From Paraspadella gotoi (lineage: Eukaryota; Chaetognatha): a DNA stretch of 64,000 nt. The stretch covers positions 27,857,158-27,921,157 of the forward strand of contig CM119264.1 of the NCBI GenBank assembly GCA_051294375.1. Reading direction: 5' to 3'. A program made the position numbers and the translations under genes. Positions 46,170-58,079 of this stretch are shown in pieces; the stretch's first letter is position 1; every line of letters begins with the position of its first letter. The notes beneath the pieces are model-generated. The model searched no databases. It was not told the DNA's origin and was given only the letters and a program-made list of their open reading frames with translations.

Positions 46170-46394
46170 TTTTTCATTTTCCATCCGGCTACAAGGTGAT
46201 GATGGAAAATTTAAAAAATGCAATTTTTCGAATCTGAATTTCAATACACGTTTTCTCATTCTCGATTCCTTTTTTTGGCTCTCTTTTCCAAAAGCGCCCT
46301 ATTCCTGTTACTAAATGCCTGGATTTAATTTTAGCCTTTTATTATGCCCTAATTTATTTTTCAACCTATAGTATAATNNNNNNNNNNTATTTTT

Positions 46395-46660
46395 CAACCT
46401 ATTTATAATCCCTAACCTTAATCCTTAACCTTAACCATTAACCTTAATTTCTAAACTTTAAATCTAATTCTAAACTAACCGAAACTCAAACCCTAATTAT
46501 CCAAACCCTAAACCCCCTAATCCCTCAACCATAATCTTTAACCCTAATCCCTAAACCTAATCCCTGATCTAATCCCAAAAACTAACCCTTATCCTAACCC
46601 TCTAAGGCTCTAACCAAATCCTAACCTTAACCTCTCACCGAATCTTTAAACTTAAAAAAC
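46395..46660. repeat. Telomere-like degenerate CCTAA repeats
   Basis: About 40 imperfect units such as cctaacc, ccttaacc, ccctaat and cctaaacc on the + strand, beginning after a 10-N gap (46378-46387) flanked by the repeated phrase tatttttcaacctat. The mixture resembles a decayed interstitial array of TTAGG or TTAGGG type, but it is too divergent to say which. Confidence 0.6.
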
Positions 46661-47311
46661 TAATTCAATTCCGAGTTTAAGATGAAATGAGTCGCCTTAG
46701 GAAAATAGATCTTCTTTCTCCTTCCTCCTTTTTTCCTCACCCCTCTCTCACTCTCCTTACCCTTTGGCGCCGGCGCCCGTGGCAATTTCGAGCTTGAATT
46801 AAATTCTAACTCGTCCGAAGCTTAGGCGATGTGATTGCTTGGGTAATGTGATTGCTTTGGCGTTGAAGCTGCTTGGGTGACGCGATTATTGCCGCGGTGA
46901 TGTCTATGCTACTTTTGAGAGATAAATTTTTCTTTTCAAGATTCAATTAACTGTAAAGCATGTTAGATATATATGTTATATGTAGATAATTTAAAGATCG
47001 TGGTCTTAATATGTTGACAAAAAGCACTACATCATAAACGATAGACTGAAAAGTGTAAAGGTCATGAAACAACCTTGTTTTGCCTTGCGATCGAATTGAC
47101 CTCCAGTCGCCCGAAGAGCTTTTCTGAGAAAAGGAGACACGGGCGACTCTCTCGCCGCTTTGCCACCTGCCGTGTTCCCCTCCTCGTTTTTAACGTCTAA
47201 TATATGTAAAACTTAAGGGTAATTCACTGCGTTACTTTCCCTGTAATGAAGGGACTCTAATGATGAAAAGTACGGGAGGGAAGGATAAAAAAAAAGCATT
47301 GGTTGAGAGTC
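46660..47311. other. No gene seen
   Basis: Mixed DNA before the 720-N gap (47312-48031); no supported exon. Confidence 0.5.
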
Positions 47312-48109
47312 NNNNNNNNNNNNNNNNNNNNNNNNNNNNNNNNNNNNNNNNNNNNNNNNNNNNNNNNNNNNNNNNNNNNNNNNNNNNNNNNNNNNNNNNN
47401 NNNNNNNNNNNNNNNNNNNNNNNNNNNNNNNNNNNNNNNNNNNNNNNNNNNNNNNNNNNNNNNNNNNNNNNNNNNNNNNNNNNNNNNNNNNNNNNNNNNN
47501 NNNNNNNNNNNNNNNNNNNNNNNNNNNNNNNNNNNNNNNNNNNNNNNNNNNNNNNNNNNNNNNNNNNNNNNNNNNNNNNNNNNNNNNNNNNNNNNNNNNN
47601 NNNNNNNNNNNNNNNNNNNNNNNNNNNNNNNNNNNNNNNNNNNNNNNNNNNNNNNNNNNNNNNNNNNNNNNNNNNNNNNNNNNNNNNNNNNNNNNNNNNN
47701 NNNNNNNNNNNNNNNNNNNNNNNNNNNNNNNNNNNNNNNNNNNNNNNNNNNNNNNNNNNNNNNNNNNNNNNNNNNNNNNNNNNNNNNNNNNNNNNNNNNN
47801 NNNNNNNNNNNNNNNNNNNNNNNNNNNNNNNNNNNNNNNNNNNNNNNNNNNNNNNNNNNNNNNNNNNNNNNNNNNNNNNNNNNNNNNNNNNNNNNNNNNN
47901 NNNNNNNNNNNNNNNNNNNNNNNNNNNNNNNNNNNNNNNNNNNNNNNNNNNNNNNNNNNNNNNNNNNNNNNNNNNNNNNNNNNNNNNNNNNNNNNNNNNN
48001 NNNNNNNNNNNNNNNNNNNNNNNNNNNNNNNTGCGACGTCACGGACGCGTTTAAACAGCGCTTCCCTTTCGATCGAAATCGAAGAAGGAAATTCCGGTTG
48101 CGTTCTGAT

Positions 48110-48375
48110 CTTATCCCTCGTCCTGGCACAGTGGCTCTCTCTAATCTCTCGTCCTGGCACAGTGGCTCTCTTTCATCTCTCGTCCTTGTACAGTGGCTCT
48201 CTTTCATCTCTCGTCCTGGCACAGTGACTCTCTCTCATCTCTCGTCCTGGCACAGTGGCTCTCTCTCATCTCTCTTCCTGGCACAGTGGCTCTCTCTCAT
48301 CTCTCGTCCTGGCACAGTGGCTCTCTCTCATCTCTTTTCCTGGTACAGTGGCTCTCACTCTTCCCTCGCACAGTT
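48110..48375. repeat. 31-bp minisatellite, about eight copies
   Basis: Each unit contains tcctggcacagtggctctct; seven complete and one degenerate unit are visible. The array begins near the end of the 720-N gap, so it may extend into it. The long open frames over it exist because a 31-bp unit rotates through all frames without a stop. Confidence 0.95.
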
Positions 48376-48483
48376 TTCTTTTCTTCCCGTAGATGCACAT
48401 TGAACAGTTGTCTTGACTTTTTGCTCCCCAATAATGAAAACTAATAATATTTAAAGTGACATCTCAGATCTCAGCCTTCTCTA

Positions 48484-48950
48484 TGAAATTGGTACAAACC
48501 ATATAAAATTGACCATTCATTCGATAAATAAGGTATCTTTTTCCTGATTTAAGACAGGCTTTAGTACTATAAGTTATAAGTATATAAGTATAAGTATAAG
48601 TATAAGACCTTCATCAGTCTCACAAGATAATTACATAGCAGGTTCCTGCTTTCAATCAAGACTCTCTCAGTCTCGTTTATTCCCTCCCAGAGTACCTGCT
48701 TTCCTTATCAATGAACTGGTATAATATTTCAAATAATAATTCAATTGTATAAAAGGACAATTGCCTTAAGTATTAGATCCGGGAATATATATATATTTTA
48801 CTCCACACTTGCATCAGAATACAAGCCGCAAAATTTTTTTGAACTTTGTATATACATTGGCTGTACATTGTTTGGCTGTACAATGTACAATTGTACAGCC
48901 AATATAAAATTACCCATTTATTCAATACTAAATAAGCCATCTTACCCCGA
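48484..48950 (+). repeat. Rep-1 unit plus start of a second
   Basis: One long unit from 48484 (tgaaattggtacaaa), then a second start near 48890 (gtacagccaatataaaattac). A small inverted repeat (ttggctgtac / gtacagccaa) sits at the junction, 48858-48904. Confidence 0.8.
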
Positions 48951-49065
48951 TGTTTTTCTCCCCTCTACTTTCCTTATTCGGCATAGAAATTCTCTCTTCT
49001 TTCATTATTTCCCCACCTCTGCCTTCTGACACGGAACATGACTCTCTCCCCCTCAACCATCCCTC

Positions 49066-49127
49066 TTTCCCTTTCCCTTTCCCTTTCCCTTTCCCTTTCC
49101 CTTTCCCTTTCCCTTTCCCTTTCCCAT
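49066..49127. repeat. (CCCTTT)n microsatellite
   Basis: About ten perfect hexanucleotide units. Confidence 0.97.
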
Positions 49128-49129
49128 CC

Positions 49130-49641
<512 letters not shown>

Positions 49642-49869
49642 ATCTCCCACGACGACAAAGTTTTCGTTTTTTAATCTAACCACAAAAAAAGTCCCCATTT
49701 TTTCGAGGGAAAAAACTTCTCGGCGAATTTTTTCGCCAAATTTCTCGGTAAAATCTCCGGTATTGAACCGGCAGAGTCGGTGGAGTGGGCATAGTCGGCA
49801 AAGTCGGCAGGCTCGTTAGGGTCCAATGCTTACAGATGTTTCGTGGCAGGATATCTGGCGCCAATAGCT

Positions 49870-50165
49870 CGTCTCATGACTTTTCTATGGGCGTGGGGTT
49901 CAATAGTCTGTTTAGTGCAACGTTCCGTGCTATCTCGGATTGGCCAGGGTTTGGAATATCGGCAGGTTGCGCATCGCACAGGGTTTCCGGAAAAGTTCAT
50001 GGCAGCGTTCTTTGGAGTCAGTCTAGTCGGTCATGTTTTCCGTCCGTATCACGAGTCGGCGCTTATCCCCCTACCTTTTTATCCTTTCTCTTCAATGATG
50101 CTATTCTTATACTCGTGGCAAACATGTCTTGTTGTTTGGTGGCTTGGAAAAGTTCATAACCTGAT
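49870..50165 (+). mobile_element. Decayed LINE reverse-transcriptase fragment
   Basis: In one frame (49785-50159) SGKVHGSVLWSQSSRSCFPS leads into SRVGAYPPTFLSFLFNDAIL. This order matches the block between motifs A and B of CR1/Jockey-like LINEs (a GQSS-type strand, then GVPQGSVLSPTLFLLFINDLL-like). The conserved QGS is lost and an adjacent frame is also open, so it is an old relic with indels. It is not the same fragment as 35118-35544. Confidence 0.6.
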
Positions 50166-50204
50166 GGATCAGCCAGTCCCTGTCGAGGTTCTTGTTGAGA
50201 GATA

Positions 50205-50330
50205 GACAGAGAGAGAGAGCAGAAGAGAGAAGAGAGCATGAGTAGAGCAGAGAGAGAGGTAGATAGCAGAGAGGAGAGAGAATGCGAGAGAGAGGATCAG
50301 AGAGAGAAGCAGAGAGATGCAGAGGCTAAT
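50205..50330. repeat. Degenerate GA-rich tract
   Basis: agagagag mixed with agcag and atgag. Confidence 0.85.
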
Positions 50331-51334
50331 GCCATTCAATAGAGAAATTGTGGATAATTAGAGATCATCCTCCTCCAGCGCGTTTTATAAATATGCTTAT
50401 AATAGTTCCATCGGTATGCATTTATCCTCCATCACTTATACAGGCCTCCGCGGTGTCCAGGGAAGCCACCAAAAATGATAACCACCGTATTTTAAAACTT
50501 TAATTCTCTCAAAAAATTTCCTTTTTTTCCCATCTATCACTCTTCGAATCGATTTTTCCCAACTGGCAACTTTTTGAATTTATGTTCATGGCTGCTTGCA
50601 CTGAAGCTTTTAAATATTTATTAATATAAACATGAAAAAATTTTTTAAACTAAAACTACGGTTTTTAAGATCGGGACTTCCTATAGAGCTTGAAAAAAGT
50701 TAAATGAAAAGTTAGCTGAAACCTCCACAATTTTTAAAATTTGACAAAAAGGCTTAATAACACAGAAACAACCAATTAAAAAATCATACCTCATACATCA
50801 TCATCATTGGCTGTAATTTTTATAGTTTTTTAAAAAAAATTTTTATCAAACCTCAAAATTCTAAAATTTGTATTCAATTTTTAAGCTCTATCAGAATCCA
50901 TACTAAAAAAAAGAAAATTCCAAAGAAAAAAATTTTTAACCGTTTTATATACCGTAATAAATAATTTCTTTAATTGCCTTCCGTGCGCTTTATTAATAAG
51001 TAATTTTTTAAAAAATTATTCTTCTTAATATTTTCAATAATTCTCTAACAGTCACTTCTATCATATTTCTATTTGAGCAGAACTCTAGTTTTCACTGTTT
51101 TCCGGTCGTCCTAGATTACATACATATACATATATATATGTGTATACTTCGATCTTTTAATAATTCACAGATTTAATAAAAAATGAAATCGAGTACTTCA
51201 ATCATTTCCTTCGTCGGACTAACTTCGATTTTAAAATACTAAGATGTTCTTATTATCTGTTAGATTAAATTCTTATTTTTAAGGCAACATGTGTAATATT
51301 GGATTTTATTTGTGAGAATTATTTCTATTACTTT
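50331..51334. other. No gene seen
   Basis: A/T-rich DNA up to the 244-N gap at 51335-51578; no exon, RNA or known repeat family recognised. Confidence 0.5.
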
Positions 51335-51660
51335 NNNNNNNNNNNNNNNNNNNNNNNNNNNNNNNNNNNNNNNNNNNNNNNNNNNNNNNNNNNNNNNNNN
51401 NNNNNNNNNNNNNNNNNNNNNNNNNNNNNNNNNNNNNNNNNNNNNNNNNNNNNNNNNNNNNNNNNNNNNNNNNNNNNNNNNNNNNNNNNNNNNNNNNNNN
51501 NNNNNNNNNNNNNNNNNNNNNNNNNNNNNNNNNNNNNNNNNNNNNNNNNNNNNNNNNNNNNNNNNNNNNNNNNNNNNNGTGTTTTTCCTCTATTGACGTA
51601 GCGCCTCTTTAGCGCTCGTTAGTTGTTGACGCGGAAGTTGATGAGCGCGANNNNNNNNNN

Positions 51661-52140
51661 AGACGATGACGACGACGACGACGATTTGAACGAGGATAAC
51701 GATTATAAAAATGAACATAAAGATGACGGCGGACGGGCGGCCCAGATTTCTGACATATGATTCCTGGCGATGATAAAACCAAAAGGTGAAAATTGATGTG
51801 ACAGAAGAAGCGACGGTTCAAGTTTTTTAGAGGAGAGCTCAATGACAATGATAACGACGTTGAAGATGATACAGACGATGATACTGACGGATGATAGTGA
51901 CAAAAAAAAACGATCTTAATGAGAAAAAAGCTAAAATGAAAACGAAGGATGTCAAACTTGAAGGACGACGATTCACGCGGGAAGAAACAATAACAACAAC
52001 AACAACAACAACAAGCTTCTTTCTAAATTTTTTTTTTCTTTTCGAATTTTTTTTTTTTTTTGACGAAGATAATTCAATGACTCGTTTTCGATTTTTTTTC
52101 CTTTTTGCAAATTAAGAATTCGTTTATTCAGTGAGAAAAT
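51661..52140. other. No clear gene; Asp-coding (GAC)n and (AAC)n tracts
   Basis: After a 10-N gap (51651-51660) a short + strand frame reads poly-Asp then LNEDNDYKNEHKDDGG before a stop, recalling the protease pro-region in composition only. An (aac)n tract at about 51989-52015 and T runs follow. Confidence 0.3.
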
Positions 52141-52189
52141 GTTGGCTGTGAAATTCTTAACTTTTTTTTTTGTTTAAGTTTAATGAGCC

Positions 52190-52335
52190 GTTCCATCGTC
52201 ATTCATTGCTTTTGTCCATGTTTAGTGATTGAAAAGAAACTAAAAACAAACATTTTGAGATTAAATTAATTTAATTAATTTGCCTAATTAATTAATTTAA
52301 CTGAATTATATAATTATCGAGGTAATTAAGTATAA
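52190..52335 (-). repeat. Interspersed repeat, inverted partner of 58080-58200
   Basis: On the - strand it reads gttaaattaattaattaggc, aatttaatctcaaaatg and then tcttttcaatcactaa...gacgatggaa, closely matching 58080-58200 on the + strand with scattered changes. A/T-rich, no coding capacity. Confidence 0.65.
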
Positions 52336-52383
52336 TTAATTAATTTAATGATTAATCAATTTTTAATTAACGATGCAAAAAAG

Positions 52384-52485
52384 GCGCACGTGACGACGAC
52401 TACGACGTCACCAAAGCAGCCGGCTTCACTTTATTCTCCAAGGACGGGCTTTCTGCCCCGTTCATGCGAAATAATAAAAATTAGT
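52384..52485 (+). CDS. Possible terminal exon, unidentified (low confidence)
   Basis: One frame reads RDDDYDVTKAAGFTLFSKDG and LSAPFMRNNKN before TAG, with an AG directly upstream (gcaaaaaag). A second frame is also open across the same stretch (ending SCEIIKIS), so coding status cannot be settled. Confidence 0.25.
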
Positions 52486-53150
52486 TGAAAAATCAAAACT
52501 TAGCCAACTCTAAGATTTGGATTAAATGATTAATATATATATATAATATATATAGTATATAATAATACTACTTGCTACCAATATATATATATCAATCGCC
52601 GTATTGCCAAATTGAAATTTACCTCGGGATAATATTTGGATAGTTAGATTCCATGGTAGTAGACTATAATATTGACTGTTGCTTCCCATTGATTTCATTG
52701 AGGATATTAAAATTTTGGAGCTTTGTTCTGGCAGAAAAAAAAAAGAAAAGAATTTGCTTCTGTTTCAATTTCTTTTCATTTTCATTTCAATATTAAAAGA
52801 AAAATCTGATGTTGGTGTCCTCGTGACGGACCTTTTTTTGAGAAGGCGGAGAATGGAGGTGAAAACTTCGGAATCTTTTATAGCCCGTATCTGCCTAAAA
52901 TCAAATCATATAATCAATTAATAATCATTCAGTAACGTTGTTATCATTGTCGTCGAAGCATTATTCATTTTCGTGCCAAAAAATGCAAGATGTGATCAAA
53001 TAAATAACCCAGTGGCTGCGGCACTACATGTAAATCGCTTTCAAGGGCCTTAAATTTAAACCAGTTTACTGTAGCACTAATAATATTTAATTGTGTTATC
53101 AATATTTTTACTTATATCTTTTTTTAATTTTGTATTTTTTTTTAACTTCA
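52486..53150. other. No gene seen
   Basis: A/T-rich, with a (TA)n stretch near 52535-52595; no supported exon. Confidence 0.5.
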
Positions 53151-53154
53151 TTAT

Positions 53155-53465
53155 TTTTTTCAACTATGCATCATTTTTTCAACTTGCATCATTTTTTCAA
53201 CTTGCATCCATTTTTTCTCAACTTGCCATCATTTTTTTCAACTTGCATCATTTTCTCAACTTGGCCATCATTTTTTTTCAACTTGCAATCATTTCTTCAA
53301 ACTTGCATCATTTTTTCAACTTTGCCATAATTTTTTTCAACTTGCATAATTTTTCAACTTGCCATAATTTTTCAACTTTGCATAATTTTTTCAAACTTGC
53401 ATAAATTTTCTTTCAAACTTGCATACTCTTTTTTCAACTTGCCATACTTTTTTCAACTTGCTGTT
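53155..53465. repeat. 18-bp-class minisatellite (CAACTTGCATCATTTTTT)
   Basis: About 15 units of caacttgcatcatttttt and variants, with length changes in the T run. The Phe/Leu/His frames are its translation. Confidence 0.93.
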
Positions 53466-54905
53466 AATAAAAAATGAATAAAAGCCTCCTAGTAAGAGAA
53501 GAAAAATGATAGAAAAAAAATGACAGAAAAAAATGACCAACAATTCAAGGGTAAAGTAAATCGCTAAAGGCGATTTTTTTTTTTCATCGAAGCCCCTTGC
53601 TGCAGGCTCCTTGAAGCAGCGGGACTCAAACAGACGCACAAAACTCGTCTCTTTTTTTGCTGCTTCAATTGTCGCCTCTCATTGTCGCATTAGGCTCCGC
53701 CATCGTTTCAACATTATCGTCGTCGTTTCCGTCGATCCCGATCCTGTCGGGAGGCTTAATTACTTCTCTTGCTGAGCTCACACCCAGCAAGGCAGGGAAT
53801 TTTTTTATTGCAAAAATAGCATTGGGAAAAACCACTCTAATCCTTAACCCTAATATCATATCCCCTAAATCAACCATTAACATATAACCAAACACAAAAC
53901 AATTAATTTATCGTTCAAATTATCGTCGTCGTTTTTGACAATCCAGATCCTGACACTGAGTATCCAGCCAGATCTCAGAGAGAGAGAAGATAGAGCCGAG
54001 AGAGAGATAATTGATACGCTGATCAGTCATACGGCAAGAGGGCTTCGCATTTGATTACAATTACAAAGGCGATTTGTTACATGGTCTTATTTTTATTCTG
54101 TTCGTTTGTTATCTACCTTGACTGGTGGTTGATTCACTTTCCTCATTGCATGTTTTGTTTATTATTCTCCAAACGCTTGCTTTCGCCAATTCCATTTTTT
54201 TTTTATCAAAATTTTAAAACTTTCTTGGACGAAAAGTAGGATTAAGACCGGTACAATGATTTTTACGGCAACTTTTCCTTTGTTGTTTCTGAGTATCCAT
54301 GGCGTAATGCGATCCTTTCATTATGCCTTTCTTGTTTAGTGCAGGTGAGAGTGAGAGAGAGAGAGTGTATACCTTCTTGAAATTCAAAGAAAAAAAAAAA
54401 TTATCCTTACTGTGAAAAAGTTTTCGAAAATCAATAAAAAGTTTTTGAAACGAAAAAATTCAGATAAAATTAAAAAGAAAGATAAAATAGCGGACTTGTT
54501 CATTAGATAATTTAGGCGATCTTCCCAGGTCCCTTAGCCATCGCTTTTGGCGAAAATAATTATTTTTTTATATTTTTTTGCGTTCACAAGATTTGTCATT
54601 TTCATCTTTTGTACTTTTTTCTATGAAGATGTTTAGAACAAAAAAAGGATGGCATGGGGGACCAAGGATATTCAGGAGAGGGATTATCCTCCGTAACTTC
54701 AAAAACCATTGAATGACCTCCGACAAGTCAATTTGGCGCCACGGAATTTTCAAGGAAATTTAATTGGTTAACTCTATATTTCTCCGCCGTTTTCAGAAAG
54801 ATAGAGGGGGCTGCGGTTTTCGACGTTCTAAAGTAGGAAATTTAGCTCTACTAATGAATATAGGCCCAAAAACTTGTGCTCCTCCCCTTAAAGGTTTAAT
54901 GAGCC
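53466..54905. other. No gene seen
   Basis: Several short open frames on both strands (for example around 53657-53895 on each strand) overlap each other and have no recognisable domain. A CCCTAA-like phrase (ccttaaccctaat) is at 53842-53855. Confidence 0.45.
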
Positions 54906-55895
54906 GAATCAAAGATCATGCTGGATAAAAGACTTAGAAAACTATAGGAATTGAGTAAAAGCATAAACAATAGAAAAACGGCTAAATAAAATATGATAGA
55001 TATTATCGAATAACCTTCCAAAGTCCAACAGGGGCAACGATACTAGCCTATGTATTGAATTGTATTCATAAGGCAACCAGTAGCTAGAAAAGAAGATCCA
55101 AACGGAATCCAAACATTTAAAAGGAAGGAACAGACACCGCGAAAAAATTATGTTGCAGAGTATTGTAACGACGGCGAACGTCACAAGAAAAAAGCATCAA
55201 TCAGCAAACCAACAACAGCAACGACAACAAAAGAACTGCCGAAACACAAAAAAAGCTATCGTGCGTCGGACCTAACGGCCACTCGAGATTCTAAGAACGG
55301 TTTTATAAACTGTTCAGTACGGAAGATCGTTTACGCTTAAACAACACCAAGTTTCAATCACGTGGCGCAAGCCAGAACGTATCCGTTAGATAACGGCGCG
55401 AGGTGGCAAGCTTCATTTCGTTGTTCGTACGTTGTTGTTGTCTGTGTTTAGTTGTTGGACTGAGAGTGCCAGTGTGCAGAAAAAAGCGTGCATGAGATAC
55501 GTGATTTAGGATCAGCGTAAGGAACGTTCGCGAAGGTTGGTTCATTACATGGTTTTTTTGGAGTATCATATAGTATTCCAGATCTAAAAACTGGTGCTTT
55601 TAAACAATGGAAACATAATTGAAATGTTACACCACTTCATTGATTAGCCGGAAGCTAGGTTACTTTGGAAAGTGAATAAAACTGAGACTTGTGAGGAAAA
55701 TTTTATGGGGATACATTTGGAGTGGAGCTCTCGGGAACAAAAAATAAATTTCAGATTATGTCACAATTGATAATTATTCGTGTTAGTAGTCAAAATTATT
55801 AAGTACAAACAATATTTATTTCATGCTTCCGAGTCGGGAACAGTGATGAGAAATTACAATATATGTTGGTAGTATTATCCTTATAAAATTGCGTA
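54906..55895. repeat. About 1-kb duplicated segment, left copy (partner 56126-57290)
   Basis: Collinear with 56126-57290 through phrases such as actataggaattgag, gctagaaaagaagat and acggttttat..aaactgttcagta, with many indels. Diverges about 200 bp before the 25-N gap at 56101-56125. Confidence 0.85.
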
Positions 55896-56125
55896 AATTT
55901 TTTTTGGATCGATTCATATTCCTCATTAAAAAAAAATAAACAAAAAGGTTATATAAAGCGTTTTTTAAATTTCTAAAGTCTTCAGTTTCCAAATTAGAAA
56001 AATCGTTTTAAATTTTAAACTTTTTCTCTTGTAGTAGAAACTTTATATGACGAAATGTTTTTATTTCATTTTTCGCGATTTCTGCGATTCCATTTCCGCG
56101 NNNNNNNNNNNNNNNNNNNNNNNNN

Positions 56126-57290
56126 TAAATCAAGATCATGCCTGCGATAAAGACTTAGAAAATAACTATAGGAATTGAGCGGTAAAAAGCATAAACAACT
56201 AGAAAAACGGGCAAATTAAAATTGATAGATTATTATTTCGAAGTAACCTTCCAAAGGTCACAACGAGGGGCAACGATACTAGCCTCATGTATGAATTGTA
56301 GTTTCATAGAGGCTAACCAGTAGCTAGAAAAGAAGATTACCAAACGAAATCCAAAAATTTTTAAATCCAGAACCGGAAACAGATCACCGGCAAAACAAAA
56401 TTATCGGTGTTGACATGATGTGAATTGCTAACGACGGCGACGTCACAAGGAAAAAGCCATCATCAAGCAAACTCAACAACTAGCCAACGCACAACAAAAG
56501 GAACTGGCCGAAACCACAAAAAAGATGCTTATCGGGACGGACCTGCGAAGCGAGCCACTGCGAGTCTTAAGAACGGTTTTATTAAACTGTTCAGTAGGAA
56601 GAATCGTTTACGCCTTTAAACAACCCCCAAGGTTTCAATCAGCTGTGGCGCAAGCCAGAACCGTATTCCGTTAGGGGACGACTAACGGGCGCCGACTAGG
56701 TGGCAGAAGCTTCATGTTGTTCCGTACGGTTGTTGTTAGTCCTGTTGTTATAGTTGTTGATGACGAAAGAGTGCACCCAGTCGGATGCAGAAAAAGTAGA
56801 AAAAGAAAAAATAAAACGAGTGCCTCATGAGGAATGACAAACGTGATTTGGAATCAGACGTTTAAGTGAAAGGAGCGGAGTTCCATAACAGACGAAGATT
56901 TATGACGTATGAGAATTAGTTGAGGAGGAAGAAGCTATTCAATATCAGTTTTCTCCGTACAATTCTACAAACATCTGAGTTCGCTTTTAAACATAACTGG
57001 AAACATAATTTTCATTGAAATCGGGTGGCAATAAACACGAGACTGCTCGAGAAATTATTTTTATGTGGGGGAGACAGAATTACCTGTTACATTGGAGTTG
57101 ATCATTGAATCTAAAATATACATAAAAACTTTTATTAAGATATCGTTCACAAACAGATTAATTATACGATGTATAAGTAGAGGTCATAATTAATTAAGTA
57201 CAAAAACAATATCTTTCATTTATGTTCTGAGTCTGGAACAGTAGTAGCAGAAGGAAAATATATAATATGTGCCTTTTAGTAACTATCCTT
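56126..57290. repeat. About 1.15-kb duplicated segment, right copy (partner 54906-55895)
   Basis: Starts on the first base after the 25-N gap; longer than the left copy by many small insertions. Confidence 0.85.
56432..56674 (+). CDS. Open frame of 80 codons inside the duplicated segment, unidentified
   Basis: Between stops at 56429 and 56672 one frame reads HKEKAIIKQTQQLANAQQ, KELAETTKKMLIGTDL, then LRVLRTVLLNCSVGRIVY and ends ARTVFR. Composition is protein-like with a helical, Gln/Lys-rich start, but there is no ATG before codon 30. The left copy (around 55170-55290) reads the same region in other frames because of indels, so conservation of the frame cannot be used as support. Confidence 0.25.
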   Translation, partial: RRRRHKEKAIIKQTQQLANAQQKELAETTKKMLIGTDLRSEPLRVLRTVLLNCSVGRIVYAFKQPPRFQSAVAQARTVFR

Positions 57291-57494
57291 CTAAAATCGG
57301 CGGTGAGATGGCCCGAGTCTCCGATCCGATTTGCTTTTGGTGGCTTCATACAACTGCGATGATATTATCACAAAGAAAAAACGATTTCTGATACTGTTAC
57401 CCTCAAAGATAATATTGTAATATCTCTAAATCTTTTCATCACTCCACCCTAATCTTTTCAACACTCCACCCTAATGTACATCTCGCAGTCCAAA

Positions 57495-57620
57495 CTTAAT
57501 AATAATAATAATGATAATGATTCCAATAAAGGAAGAACTTGGGATTTGAACCAGAGTCCCTGACGATAAAAAGAAAGAGATGTTGCTAATCGCGCCACTT
57601 TGCGGTTTTAAATGGGAACC
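57495..57620 (-). mobile_element. tRNA-derived SINE head with (ATT)n tail (type SINE-2)
   Basis: On the - strand agtggcgcgattagcaac (A-box-like) is followed about 40 nt later by ggttcaaatccc, a perfect B-box match (57541-57552). It then ends in a tcattatcattattattatt tail (57499-57520). A head with both boxes plus a simple-repeat tail is typical of a SINE; it differs in sequence from SINE-1. No cloverleaf good enough for a true tRNA gene was seen. Confidence 0.65.
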
Positions 57621-57679
57621 AATAGGTAAGAACCGTTGATGCTGGGTGGGGGATCGAAGCGCGTCTCGTCCCGGTGCGA

Positions 57680-57750
57680 TGGGGAGAGAAAGAGAAAGAG
57701 AGAGAGAGGGAGAGAGAGAGGAGACACTGGTAGAGAGAGAGAGGAAGGTG
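57680..57750. repeat. GA-rich tract
   Basis: gagagaga with AAA and GGG breaks. Confidence 0.9.
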
Positions 57751-58079
57751 GGGGTTCGGAAGCAACTGACGTTTGAATAGTATACAGTATATAAAATATT
57801 AATATACTAGATCAGTGTTAAAATCCAGAATCTTTAGAGATTGGACAAGTTTTGATTTTCTTTTCAACTAAGATTTTATGATATTCGCCGATGACGGGGC
57901 AAAAGCCCGTCTTGCGAAGAGAATAAAAGTGGAAGGCCACGGCTGCTTGCGTGTGACGTCGTCGTTCGTTTCTCACGCTTTTTTGCCAATCGCTTATTTT
58001 TTTTTTTTAAGAATTGAAGATTAATCAATTAATTAATTAATCATAATGTGATTTCGAATTAAATGATAATATAATTTCT

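Noticed and set aside
48110-48375. CRISPR-like array
   Set aside because: Contiguous tandem units without spacers; the genome is eukaryotic.
47213-48403. Frames longer than 300 codons
   Set aside because: Almost entirely unknown bases, bounded by the 31-bp minisatellite; nothing to support coding.
53657-53895. Two overlapping opposite-strand frames of about 76 codons
   Set aside because: Both open over the same bases, no recognised motif, no splice context; at most one could be real.
57530-57615. Functional tRNA gene on the - strand
   Set aside because: B box is perfect but the arms do not fold into a full cloverleaf and a simple-repeat tail follows; a SINE fits better.
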